Shown here piece after piece: positions 8,504 through 15,744 of a stretch of 48,380 bases of DNA. How positions within the stretch are numbered: the stretch's first letter is position 1; every line of letters begins with the position of its first letter. The notes beneath the pieces are model-generated. The model ran no database searches. It saw nothing but the letters and a program-made list of their open reading frames with translations, and had not been told where the DNA came from. Location: positions 1 through 48,380 of the forward strand of contig JAFXKD010000002.1 of assembly GCA_017531925.1 (NCBI GenBank). The letters run 5' to 3'. The translations under genes and the position numbers were made by a program. This DNA is from Clostridia bacterium (GTDB lineage Bacteria > Bacillota > Clostridia > Oscillospirales > CAG-272).

Positions 8504-8942
8504 CGGCTCTACAAAAAATAATCAGGCAGAGAATCTTCTGCTCTCGCTTTTGAGCGATCCCTCGTCCCTTTCAAAAATAGAAGGAGTGCTTGCAAGACAC
8601 GGAATTTCAAACGGTCAAGTTTGTGGGAACAATCCCCCACTTAATTCCGAAATTGACGAAAATTCCGCAAATATTGATGAAAATTCAGCAAAAGAACGCG
8701 AGGCTTCCCCCACCTTCAAAAAAGACAACATAGGAGAGCTATCCGGCGCGATTCCCGGAATCTTGTCCCTTCTGCCCAAAAATCTGCCCAGCGCAGACCC
8801 GCGGCAAACAGCTCTTCTGCTTGCTATAAAGCCATATCTTTCACAAAAGCGCGCGGAGCTTATAGACGGCTTTTTGAAATTTGAACAGATCGGCTCCCTG
8901 CTTAAAAATCTTAATGCGGGAGGCAATAATGTATTACAGTAA
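8496..8942 (+). CDS. Hypothetical protein, middle gene of small-gene operon
   Basis: A 148-residue protein starting at the ATG at 8496, which has GGAGGT 7 bases upstream; the TTG-initiated longer frame is less likely. The N-terminal third is helical, with LLLSLLSDPSSLSKIEGVL. The middle is a low-complexity linker with a tandem duplication (IDENSAN then IDENSAK). The C-terminal helical part LLLAIKPYLSQKRAELIDGFLKF is the most conserved-looking segment. There is no signal peptide or membrane span. It overlaps both neighbours, by 8 and 14 nt. I do not recognise the family. Confidence 0.75.
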   Translation: MADGSTKNNQAENLLLSLLSDPSSLSKIEGVLARHGISNGQVCGNNPPLNSEIDENSANIDENSAKEREASPTFKKDNIGELSGAIPGILSLLPKNLPSADPRQTALLLAIKPYLSQKRAELIDGFLKFEQIGSLLKNLNAGGNNVLQ

Positions 8943-9213
8943 AAATGGCGGGATCGCGCTGAACGTACCCAAAAATTACGGTGGGAACGCGTTTCGCAAT
9001 GATCCCTATGATGAGTGCGATCCTCCCCTCGACGCACCGTGTGAAAAAGAGACCGAAAAGCAAAATAACGAGCCGCGCGATCTTATCAGCTCACTTTTTT
9101 CAGGTATCTCTGCAGAGGATATCTTACTTCTCGGGCTCATTTTTATAATACATCAGGAAAATCCGAACGATAATACTCTGCTTTTGCTCCTTATTCTCCT
9201 TTTGGCAAAATAA
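8929..9213 (+). CDS. Hypothetical protein with hydrophobic leucine-rich C-terminus
   Basis: A 94-residue protein starting at 8929, preceded by GGGAGG. It has a polar N-terminus (MYYSKNGGIALNVPKNYGG) and a charged middle. The C-terminus has two hydrophobic stretches, EDILLLGLIFII and TLLLLLILLL, separated by QENPNDN. This could be a membrane hairpin or an aggregation-prone tail of the kind found in small Firmicute proteins. It ends just before a bidirectional terminator, closing the three-gene operon. The function is unknown. Confidence 0.75.
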   Translation: MYYSKNGGIALNVPKNYGGNAFRNDPYDECDPPLDAPCEKETEKQNNEPRDLISSLFSGISAEDILLLGLIFIIHQENPNDNTLLLLLILLLAK

Positions 9214-9215
9214 AA

Positions 9216-9254
9216 GGACTGCGCGTTTTGGCGCAGTCCCATTTTTGTTTGTTT
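9216..9254 (+). terminator. Bidirectional intrinsic terminator
   Basis: Arms GGACTGCGC (9216-9224) and GCGCAGTCC (9231-9239) are followed by CATTTTTGTTTGTTT on the plus strand. On the minus strand they are followed by TTTTATTTT, but no minus-strand gene ends there except the one stopping at 9261, for which the T-rich 3' side is also in position. Confidence 0.85.
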
Positions 9255-9260
9255 ATTTAA

Positions 9261-10349
9261 TTATTTGAGAGTCTCGTACTTATATCCGTAAGTGCCAAAG
9301 CCGGTCGTGAGCTTACCGAAAAGGTACTTGTTGCACGCGGACTCGCAGAATACGATTATTCTGCCGTCAAGGCAAACAAGCTCCTCACTCATAGGAGGCG
9401 CAACTACCGTATCAACAAGGCAGGAGGAGTCGAGATAGTAGCAGGTAACGTCCTCAAATCTGAAATGCTCCTCGTATCTCTCTGCATTCTCGTCCTCAAG
9501 GTCGCCGTAGGTTATAACGCCTGCGTACTCGTCAAGCACGGTGCTCTTAACCTTTGAAAGATCGTAGAAGAACAGATTGGAGGTCGCAAGTCCCCAAGAG
9601 GAGGATACTACCATCTGTCCGTCGGGAGTAATGCAAACACCCTGGATCATATGTCTTGCGGAAATAATAGCTACAGGTTCCTCGGAAATACCGAAGGGAG
9701 CGTTAGCGTCAAGCTCGAAAACTGTCATAACAGAGGTGTTTTGGTCACCTGCGGGAGTTACAAATCTCTCGTGATCGGGTGTTACGTAAACCGTCTCATC
9801 CTTATGATAAGAGCCTGCAAGGATGTATCTCTTGCCGTTACCGCCGTCAAACGCGTGTACGTGAGCGGGGGAGTTGTACGTTCTCACCGTGCCCTGCATA
9901 GTAGCCTTGCCGCCGTTGCCCGCAAGCACCTCGGACATAAGGAACACGTCAAGTCCGTGGCTGTCCTCGCCCGTGATGTAAACGTAATCGCCGTAAACCT
10001 CGATGCCGCCCGTGTGGTCGGTGTAAGGAGTTCCGTCAGCGTTGTGAAGTCTTACGAAATCAACGTTTCCGTCCTCGTCTCTGAAATAAACGCGTGCGGC
10101 AACGTCGTCACCAAGCTCACCGAGAATGGGCTTGCCCATATATCCCGTGAAGAAGAAGGTCTTGCTGCCCTCGTCGTAGGTCATACCCTGGGGAACGAAG
10201 TTGGAATCAACTACTCCGGGTGTTGCAAATACAGGCTTTGAATTGTTGTAGAATTCTGCCGCGCCGATATAATCGTAAAACTTGAAGCCAAGCACCGCTA
10301 CGATAAGAATTCCAAGAATGATTGCCAATGCGATCAATACGTGTTTCAT
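9261..10349 (-). CDS. Membrane-anchored beta-propeller-like protein
   Basis: A 362-residue protein starting at the ATG at 10349, which has AAGGAG upstream; a TTG 24 bases earlier is unlikely. Residues 4-22 (VLIALAIILGILIVAVLGF) form one N-terminal membrane anchor or uncleaved signal, and the rest should be extracellular. The body is beta-rich with recurrent propeller-like blocks: FVPQGMTYDE, YVYITGEDSHGLDVF, HVHAFDGGNGKRYILAGSYH and MIQGVCITPDGQMVVSSSW. No catalytic motif is recognised. It lies 26 bases downstream of trxA and is probably co-transcribed, which may hint at redox-dependent folding. Confidence 0.75.
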   Translation of the reverse strand: MKHVLIALAIILGILIVAVLGFKFYDYIGAAEFYNNSKPVFATPGVVDSNFVPQGMTYDEGSKTFFFTGYMGKPILGELGDDVAARVYFRDEDGNVDFVRLHNADGTPYTDHTGGIEVYGDYVYITGEDSHGLDVFLMSEVLAGNGGKATMQGTVRTYNSPAHVHAFDGGNGKRYILAGSYHKDETVYVTPDHERFVTPAGDQNTSVMTVFELDANAPFGISEEPVAIISARHMIQGVCITPDGQMVVSSSWGLATSNLFFYDLSKVKSTVLDEYAGVITYGDLEDENAERYEEHFRFEDVTCYYLDSSCLVDTVVAPPMSEELVCLDGRIIVFCESACNKYLFGKLTTGFGTYGYKYETLK

Positions 10350-10375
10350 AATCAATCTCCTTTTATTTTTCAATA

Positions 10376-10681
10376 TTAAAGAGCAAAATCCTCAAGCTCC
10401 TCAAGATCAAGCGTGCCTACGTTTTTCTTTACAGGCTCGCCGTTCTTGAAAAGAATGATGGTGGGAATGCTCATAATGCCGTATCTTCTTGCGATCTCGC
10501 CGTTCTGATCAACGTCGATCTTTACGCAAGATATCTCATCGTGATCGCCCGCAAATTCATCAAAGGTGGGGGCGAACATTCTGCAAGGGCCGCACCATGT
10601 TGCAAAAAAGTCAACAAGCACGGGCTTCTCACCCTTAAGAAGAGCGTCAAATTCTTCTGCATTCTGAATTATGTGTGCCAT
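10376..10681 (-). CDS. trxA: Thioredoxin
   Basis: A 101-residue thioredoxin with the active site WCGPC (C30 and C33), the VDFFATW strand before it and the cis-proline segment SIPTIILF. It reduces protein disulphides in the cytosol with electrons from thioredoxin reductase. No signal peptide is present. The ribosome binding site GAAAGGAA is about 8-15 bases upstream of the ATG. Directly upstream of it lies TTAGTTAG, the terminus of a structured repeat (10705-10982), so this gene shares the leader arrangement seen at lepA, def, ygiQ and maf. Confidence 0.95.
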   Translation of the reverse strand: MAHIIQNAEEFDALLKGEKPVLVDFFATWCGPCRMFAPTFDEFAGDHDEISCVKIDVDQNGEIARRYGIMSIPTIILFKNGEPVKKNVGTLDLEELEDFAL

Positions 10682-10704
10682 ATTTTCATATTTCCTTTCA
10701 ATGT

Positions 10705-10982
10705 TTAGTTAGTTGGATTGGGGATTGTACTTTTTTCGAGAAAAAAGTACCAAAAAAGCTTAAAAGCGCTTTGCCCAGTAGCCGTTTAGTGAGTACTGAG
10801 TCCACAGACTCCGCGCAAATTGTGTTGCGCGAGATTCTATCGGTCGCCCTGCCGGACACGAAGTGTCATTCTGGAGCGTAGCGATAGAATCTCGGCTGGG
10901 CTTCCTCCAGAATGACAATGCGCAACACATAACGATTTTTAAAGCATTTTAACAGGCGCTTTAAAAATCTGTAATTTGCTAC
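10705..10982 (-). repeat. Structured interspersed repeat, three-way-junction type (copy B), with nested insertion
   Basis: In trxA sense the copy ends in AACTAAC (10705-10714 region). It carries a perfect hairpin at 10727-10750 with closing bases GTAC/GTAC around T6/A6. The closing stem GCAAATT/AATTTGC and the hairpins resemble copy A. The GTGTTGC/GCAACAC hairpin (10822-10828 with 10922-10928) is split by a 93-bp palindromic insertion. A further stem pairs 10933-10945 with 10958-10970. It faces copy C in inverted orientation. Confidence 0.8.
10829..10921. repeat. Nested palindromic repeat of the TGTCATTCTGGAG type
   Basis: Two interleaved inverted repeats are present: CGAGATTCTATCG (10830-10842) with CGATAGAATCTCG (10882-10894), and TGTCATTCTGGAG (10864-10876) with CTCCAGAATGACA (10905-10917). 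The order a-b-a'-b' means both cannot form as simple nested hairpins. The wording TGTCATTCTG...AGAATCT resembles a widespread bacterial intergenic repeat. It sits inside the apical loop of copy B without disturbing the rest of that element. Confidence 0.75.
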
Positions 10983-11034
10983 GATCACAATAGACGGTAT
11001 GTTCGCAGTTCCCTTAAGTCCGCGCTAAAAGTAA

Positions 11035-11260
11035 GTAAATTTTAGAAAAATCAGATCTCCGATTTGATTTTTCGTAGTTTGGACAATAAAATCACCGTCG
11101 AGAGCTTGCTCGCGTATGGGGATTTTGTTGGTCAAACCGATAAAACACTCGTGTTTTATCGAAAATTTACGCAGACTCTGCTCAAACAAATCGATCGTTT
11201 TGCCCCGCTTTTGAAAAAGCGGGCGCCCAAGCGGCGTGAGCGATCCAAGGGCAAACTAAC
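11035..11260 (+). repeat. Structured interspersed repeat, four-way-junction type (copy C)
   Basis: A closing stem GTAAATTTT/AAAATTTAC (11035-11043 with 11162-11170) encloses three hairpins: 11045-11073, 11077-11137 and 11138-11161. The last is a perfect 11-bp stem, CGATAAAACAC/GTGTTTTATCG. There are no unpaired bases between hairpin two, hairpin three and the closing stem. Then follow GCAGACTCTGC, CTCAAAC, a stem CCCGCTTTT/AAAAGCGGG (11204-11223) and AACTAAC (11254-11260), which ends 6 bases from the stop of the convergent phosphoesterase gene. Its partner is copy D. Confidence 0.8.
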
Positions 11261-11266
11261 TCTCTA

Positions 11267-11833
11267 TCAATTTTCAAATGATTGATTTAAATCAATTCTT
11301 TTTATGACCTCACCGTTATCGAGGCGTTTTATTTCAAAGATGCCGTCCTCATATATCATATATGAGTGCGGACTGTTTTCCTTTGGGTACGTAGTCGAGC
11401 CGGGATTCAGATATAGATTTCCCGCCCCGAATCTTTCTATGCACGGGATATGCGTATGACCGTGAATAAGGATCTCACCCGCTCTGAGATTTCCCGTATT
11501 CGAGGTGTTTATTTTATGTCCGTGAGTCAAAAGCATTGAAAAACCGTCAACCATCAGATACGCATATTCCGCCATTATCGGAAAATCAAGCACCATCTGA
11601 TCCACCTCGGCATCACAGTTTCCGCGCACGAAGAGGAGCTTGTCGCGATTTTCGTTCAGGAGCTTGATAACGGACTGCGGATCATAGCTATCCGTGAGAG
11701 TGTTTCTCGGACCGAAATAGAGCAGGTCTCCGAGAAGCACGAGCTTTTTCGCGCCCTCTCGCTCAAAGATATCAAGGACCTGCTTGGCGCGAAGAAAATC
11801 GCCGTGGATATCCGAAGCAAACATCAATTTCAT
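11267..11833 (-). CDS. YfcE-type metallophosphoesterase (second copy in window)
   Basis: A 188-residue calcineurin-like phosphodiesterase with SDIHGD near the N-terminus, LGDLLYFGPRN, VRGNCDAEVD, LTHGHKIN and HGHTHIP as metal-binding motifs, plus NPGST, typical of YfcE. The ATG at 11833 has GAAAGGA upstream; a TTG two codons earlier was rejected. Mn2+-dependent phosphodiesterase activity is known for the family, but the physiological substrate is not. It probably forms an isolated unit: a structured repeat abuts its stop codon, and the acidic zinc-ribbon gene lies upstream. Confidence 0.93.
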   Translation of the reverse strand: MKLMFASDIHGDFLRAKQVLDIFEREGAKKLVLLGDLLYFGPRNTLTDSYDPQSVIKLLNENRDKLLFVRGNCDAEVDQMVLDFPIMAEYAYLMVDGFSMLLTHGHKINTSNTGNLRAGEILIHGHTHIPCIERFGAGNLYLNPGSTTYPKENSPHSYMIYEDGIFEIKRLDNGEVIKRIDLNQSFEN

Positions 11834-11925
11834 AAACAAAGTATCCTTTCAGGCAAAAATCGGAGAAATCCGCAAAGATTTCTCCGATCAAGCTTTAAAT
11901 TAACCGTTCGCTTTCGCGGACAATA

Positions 11926-12408
11926 TTATTCCTCGTCCTCTTCGTCCTCATCAACGAACTCGCAGGTGAATTTCTCACCGCAAGCGGGACAAGCAAGGTT
12001 TTCGGGGTCAATGGTTTCGTCGAAGCAAACTACCTCTCCGCAAGAGGGGCATTCAACCTCGAAAAACATATCGTCGTCGCAGTCGCAATCGCAATCATCG
12101 TCGCAATCGCAGTCACAGTCATAGTCGCCGAACTCGCAATCGTCGCAATCGCCGTCGCAATCGCAGCTTTCACAATCGCCGTCGCATTCCTCGTCAAGGA
12201 AATCCTCAACGTCTGCAAGATCCTCGTCAAGCTCCTCAACGTAGTCCTGGAGATCAACGATGTCCTCGTTTATTGCCTCAACCTCGTCAGCGATATCGGA
12301 AACGAGATCAAGAAGTGCCGCAAGAACCTTACCCTCAGCAGTTGTCTTATCAAAATCAACGCCGTCAGCAAGTCCGCGAAGATAAGCAGCCTTTTCGAAA
12401 AGTGTCAT
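11926..12408 (-). CDS. CD1247 N-terminal-domain-like acidic protein with zinc ribbon
   Basis: A 160-residue, extremely acidic protein. Residues 1-75 (FEKAAYLRGLADGVDFDKTTAEGKVLAALLDLV) match the helical domain named after C. difficile CD1247. Residues 85-118 are a low-complexity stretch in which Asp and Cys alternate (DCDCDCDD, DCDCDCDDD). Residues 119-150 form a zinc ribbon with CPSC and CPAC. The tail is acidic. The function is unknown. It follows efp with a 33-base gap and its own AAGGAG, so the two are likely co-transcribed. The Asp-Cys tract is encoded by a degenerate tandem repeat at about 12050-12180. Confidence 0.8.
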   Translation of the reverse strand: MTLFEKAAYLRGLADGVDFDKTTAEGKVLAALLDLVSDIADEVEAINEDIVDLQDYVEELDEDLADVEDFLDEECDGDCESCDCDGDCDDCEFGDYDCDCDCDDDCDCDCDDDMFFEVECPSCGEVVCFDETIDPENLACPACGEKFTCEFVDEDEEDEE

Positions 12409-12441
12409 AATAATTCTCCTTTCAACAAATAGCCTTTTTAA

Positions 12442-13002
12442 TTAAGCGCGGGAGAGATATTCACCCGTTCTTGTGTCGATCTTAAGAACCTCACCCTCGT
12501 TGATAAAGAGCGGAACCTTGATTACCGCGCCTGTTTCAAGAGTAGCGGGCTTAAGTGTGTTTGTAGCTGTGTTGCCTGCAAAGCCGGGGTCTGTCTGAGC
12601 AACTGCAAGCTCAACGAATGTGGGGGGCTCAACGCTGAATACGTTACCCTTGTAGGAAATGATCTTAACCATCATCTCTTCCTTAACGAACTTGAAGTTG
12701 TCGCCAAGCTTATCTGCGTTAAGAGGAAGCATATCGAAGGTTTCCATATCCATAAAGTAGTAAAGATCGCCGTCTGTGTAGGAGTACTGCATATCCTTTC
12801 TGTCGATATGAGCGTTCTCAAATTTGTCGGTGGGGTTGAAGGATCTCTCAACAACGCCGCCTGTGATGACGTTTTTCATTTTTGTTCTAACGAAAGCAGC
12901 GCCTTTACCGGGCTTTACGTGCTGAAATTCAACAACCTGCCAAACAGTACCGTCACCCATATCAAAGGTTACGCCGTTTCTGAAATCGCCAGCCATAATC
13001 AT
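12442..13002 (-). CDS. efp: Translation elongation factor P
   Basis: A 186-residue EF-P with three beta-barrel domains. It binds between the P and E sites and relieves ribosome stalling at polyproline stretches. The tip loop reads [14 protein letters not shown]33 lies where Firmicute and proteobacterial EF-P carry their modified residue. The C-terminal YLSRA fits the family. GGAGG lies 10 bases upstream of the ATG at 13002; a second ATG two codons in (MAGDF) is possible. A consensus promoter at 13048-13076 drives it divergently from yicC. Confidence 0.96.
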   Translation of the reverse strand: MIMAGDFRNGVTFDMGDGTVWQVVEFQHVKPGKGAAFVRTKMKNVITGGVVERSFNPTDKFENAHIDRKDMQYSYTDGDLYYFMDMETFDMLPLNADKLGDNFKFVKEEMMVKIISYKGNVFSVEPPTFVELAVAQTDPGFAGNTATNTLKPATLETGAVIKVPLFINEGEVLKIDTRTGEYLSRA

Positions 13003-13047
13003 AATAAAATTACCTCCATAATGCGTGTTCGCATAGTTTTACAATTT

Positions 13048-13076
13048 ATTATAAAACATTTTTCTCTATTTTGCAA
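13048..13076 (-). promoter_or_regulatory. Sigma-A-type promoter for efp
   Basis: On the minus strand, TTGCAA (13071-13076) and TATAAT (13048-13053) are separated by 17 bases, 46 bases upstream of the efp start codon. Confidence 0.75.
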
Positions 13077-13197
13077 GAGTTTTTTTGCAAAATATAAATT
13101 TTTTTCAAACTTTATAAAAAATCGCGCCTCAAGTCTCTTTTTGACGGCTTTTTCGACAAAATAAATCTAATGATATATATTATAATTAAAAAAGTGG

Positions 13198-13226
13198 TTG
13201 ACAAATTCGCTGAAATATATTAAAAT
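13198..13226 (+). promoter_or_regulatory. Sigma-A-type promoter for the yicC-remA-gmk-rpoZ operon
   Basis: TTGACA (13198-13203), a 17-base spacer and TAAAAT (13221-13226) lie 41 bases upstream of the yicC start. This is the first promoter of the long plus-strand cluster. Confidence 0.75.
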
Positions 13227-13266
13227 AAACTGAATATATATTTTTATTTTTGAGGAAAATGCTATT

Positions 13267-14154
13267 ATGATAAGAAGTATGACCGCCTTCGGAAGACATA
13301 CGGAGGCAGTAAACGGTAAAAATATCACTGTCGAGATCAAGAGCGTTAACAACCGCTATTTCGACTGCTCCACAAGGATTTCAAGAAGCTACTCCTTCCT
13401 TGAGGAGAAGGTAAAGCCCTATCTTCAGTCCCACGGTATAAGCCGAGGAAAGGTGGACGTTTCAATTTCAATCGAGCTCGTGGGCTCAACGGATATATCC
13501 ATTTCCCTTAACGAGGAATACGCAAGGGCTTATTACGAGGCTCTCTGCCAGCTCAAGGAAAAGCTCGAGCTTCCTGGTGAGATAACCGTGGCAACGCTCC
13601 AGCGCGACTCTAACATCTTCACTCTCACAAAGGCTGAGGAGGACGAGGAGCAGGATTGGGCGGACGTATGCACGGTGCTTGATACCGCTATTGAAAGATT
13701 CATTACCGCAAGAGAGCGCGAGGGAGCAAATATCGAAGCCGATCTTCGCGCGAAGGTCGAGGGCATCAAGGAAAGAGTCGATATAGTAGAGGCTCACAGC
13801 GAGGAGGACATCGGCGCTTACCGCTCCCGTCTTGAGGAAAAGCTCCGCACAGTGCTATCCGACAATAAGGTGACGCTTGACGAGAACCGGATCCTCACCG
13901 AGTGCGCCATCTTTGCCGACAAGGTCGCAGTTGACGAGGAGATAGTAAGACTTCGCTCCCACTTCAAAGCATTTGAGGATATTTTGGCGTCAAACGAGCC
14001 CGTTGGACGTAAGCTCGACTTTCTTATGCAGGAGATGAACAGAGAGACCAACACCATTGGCTCCAAATGCTCCAATTCCGATATCGCGCACGTTGTTGTT
14101 GACATCAAATGCGAGCTTGAAAAGATAAGAGAGCAGATCCAGAACATAGAATAA
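13267..14154 (+). CDS. yicC: YicC/YloC family endoribonuclease
   Basis: A 295-residue protein beginning IRSMTAFGR, the diagnostic N-terminus of YicC. The conserved [11 protein letters not shown] and C-terminal [19 protein letters not shown] are present. Members are reported to be Mn2+-dependent endoribonucleases that target mRNA and small RNA. TGAGGAAAA upstream provides a ribosome binding site. The yicC-remA-gmk-rpoZ order is the standard Firmicute arrangement, so it leads this operon. Confidence 0.95.
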   Translation: MIRSMTAFGRHTEAVNGKNITVEIKSVNNRYFDCSTRISRSYSFLEEKVKPYLQSHGISRGKVDVSISIELVGSTDISISLNEEYARAYYEALCQLKEKLELPGEITVATLQRDSNIFTLTKAEEDEEQDWADVCTVLDTAIERFITAREREGANIEADLRAKVEGIKERVDIVEAHSEEDIGAYRSRLEEKLRTVLSDNKVTLDENRILTECAIFADKVAVDEEIVRLRSHFKAFEDILASNEPVGRKLDFLMQEMNRETNTIGSKCSNSDIAHVVVDIKCELEKIREQIQNIE

Positions 14155-14167
14155 GGACGGTAGAAAT

Positions 14168-14437
14168 ATGAAATTCATCAACATTGGCTATGGTAATATG
14201 GTAGCTGTGGAAAGGATAGTTGCAATAGCAAGCCCCGATTCAGCACCCATCAAAAGACTCGTTCAGGATGCAAAGGAGGGCGGCAGGACCATTGACGTCT
14301 CCTGCGGAAGAAGAACGAGAGCCGTTATAATCACGGATTCCGAGCACGTTATCCTCTCCGCCATCGGTGCGGAAACGATAGCTAACAGAATGGACGATAC
14401 CATCTACGAGGAAGAAAACGAGGAGGTGGAGGAATGA
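14168..14437 (+). CDS. remA: RemA-family DNA-binding regulator (DUF370)
   Basis: An 89-residue DUF370 protein: [35 protein letters not shown] and the conserved [16 protein letters not shown]. In Bacillus, RemA activates biofilm matrix and osmoprotection operons by wrapping DNA as a ring; a role here is inferred only from homology. The C-terminus is acidic (EEENEEVEE). It starts 13 bases after yicC and overlaps gmk by 4 nt (ATGA), which indicates translational coupling. Confidence 0.93.
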   Translation: MKFINIGYGNMVAVERIVAIASPDSAPIKRLVQDAKEGGRTIDVSCGRRTRAVIITDSEHVILSAIGAETIANRMDDTIYEEENEEVEE

Positions 14438-15045
14438 GCCGCGGACTTCTGATCGTTGTTTCCGGCCCCGCGGGAAGCGGAAAGGGCACGGTAAATTCAC
14501 AGCTCGTTGCAACGGGCGATTTCGTCTTTTCAGTCTCTGCCACCACGCGCGCTCCGCGTCCGGGTGAGGTGAACGGTGTAAACTACCATTTCATCGACAG
14601 AGAGGAATTTCAGCGCCGCATCAACGATAACGGCTTTCTTGAATACACTACATACTGTGATAACTACTACGGCACTCCCTTAAAGGAGGCTATGGCGGTG
14701 CTTGAGAGCGGCAAGAACCTCATACTTGAGATAGAATGCGACGGCGCAAAGAACGTAAAAAGGATCTTCCCCGACGCAGTTCTCATTATGCTCATACCCC
14801 CAACGTTCGCTATCCAGGAGGAAAGGCTCCGCGGACGCGGTACGGAGACCGAGGAGGTTATACAAAAGCGTCTTGAAAAGGCAAAGCGCGAGATCGCGCA
14901 GATAGACGCATACGATTACATCGTTTATAATTACAACGGCGGCTCAGCCGTTGCGGCGGACGATATCAAGGCGATAGTACGCGCAGAAAAGCTTGCGCGC
15001 CACCGTCAGCCCGACGCCGAAAAGAAATATTTTGGACTCGTTTAA
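14434..15045 (+). CDS. gmk: Guanylate kinase
   Basis: A 203-residue guanylate kinase that converts GMP and ATP to GDP and ADP. The P-loop is [10 protein letters not shown] (about 10-19) and the GMP-binding segment contains [14 protein letters not shown] and YHFIDREEF. The lid region is [17 protein letters not shown]. It lies between remA and rpoZ as in Bacillus. Its size and motifs are ordinary. Confidence 0.97.
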   Translation: MSRGLLIVVSGPAGSGKGTVNSQLVATGDFVFSVSATTRAPRPGEVNGVNYHFIDREEFQRRINDNGFLEYTTYCDNYYGTPLKEAMAVLESGKNLILEIECDGAKNVKRIFPDAVLIMLIPPTFAIQEERLRGRGTETEEVIQKRLEKAKREIAQIDAYDYIVYNYNGGSAVAADDIKAIVRAEKLARHRQPDAEKKYFGLV

Positions 15046-15094
15046 AAAATAAATCTTAAATACATTACAAAATCAATTAAGGAGAAATTTTAAA

Positions 15095-15406
15095 ATGCTT
15101 CATCCAACCATCAAGGAACTCACAAAGGACGAATACAACCGTTACGAGCTTGCTCTTGCAACCGCTAAATGCGCTCGCCTTCTCACCGACGAATACGTTA
15201 AGCAGAGAGAAGAGGCTGAAAAGTCTATGACGGGAAATAAGGAGAGCGATCGCAACCTTATGAACAGCATCGACAAGGATCTTAAGGACGAAAAGGCTAT
15301 CAAAAATGCGATCACACGCTTCCACGACGGCAGATACGAGATCTACCGCGAGGAGAAGATCGCAAGAGAAGTTGAGCAGACAGCTGAAGAGCTCATCGAG
15401 GAATAA
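15095..15406 (+). CDS. rpoZ: DNA-directed RNA polymerase subunit omega
   Basis: A 103-residue omega subunit, somewhat longer than the 67-residue Bacillus form. The N-terminal MLHPTIKEL and helix YELALATAKCARLL match the omega core that clamps the beta' C-terminus. The rest is a charged helical extension ending TAEELIEE, a feature of clostridial omegas. The start has AAGGAG 9 bases upstream. coaBC normally follows in Firmicutes but is absent here. Confidence 0.85.
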   Translation: MLHPTIKELTKDEYNRYELALATAKCARLLTDEYVKQREEAEKSMTGNKESDRNLMNSIDKDLKDEKAIKNAITRFHDGRYEIYREEKIAREVEQTAEELIEE

Positions 15407-15411
15407 TATAC

Positions 15412-15691
15412 TGTAGCCGAAGAGAGCCGAAGTCATAAGCCTCGCGGCGGTATATTTTCGCGCTTTGTACCGAATACCGCCTTGCAAGGTCTTACCTTGC
15501 TTCGCCGATCTTCGACAAAAATCATCAAAAATATTCACGCCGGGAGGTGCTGCGCAGCTTTGCGCGAGCAGAAATTTCTGCAGACAAGGAAAATTTTTGA
15601 AGGAATATAAAATATTCCGAGAAAATTTCTCCGATGTATGAGGGAATTTATGCCGAGCAAAGCCTTATGAGTTCGGCTCTCTCCGGCTACA
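15412..15691. repeat. 280-bp inverted-repeat element between rpoZ and priA
   Basis: Terminal arms 15412-15441 and 15662-15691 are complementary at 27 of 30 positions. Several hairpins lie between them: 15446-15453 with 15474-15481, GCAAGGT-CTT-ACCTTGC (15484-15500), the palindrome GCAGAAATTTCTGC near 15570, and GGAATAT-AAA-ATATTCC near 15603. No ORF is supported. It may be a miniature inverted-repeat element or a structured RNA. It occupies the position where coaBC is expected. The further hairpin GGCGGAGA/TCTCCGCC (15695-15716) stands just outside it. Confidence 0.7.
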
Positions 15692-15744
15692 ATAGGCGGA
15701 GAGTATATTCTCCGCCACTCGTTTAATGAAGAAAGGAGAGGTAT

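Noticed and set aside
10675..11285. Short open frames in the gap between trxA and the phosphoesterase
   Set aside because: They lie wholly within repeat units and have no ribosome binding sites or homologous motifs.
15407..15744. T-box or other known riboswitch upstream of priA
   Set aside because: No T-box sequence, specifier stem or known aptamer core is visible; the structure is dominated by the long terminal inverted repeat.
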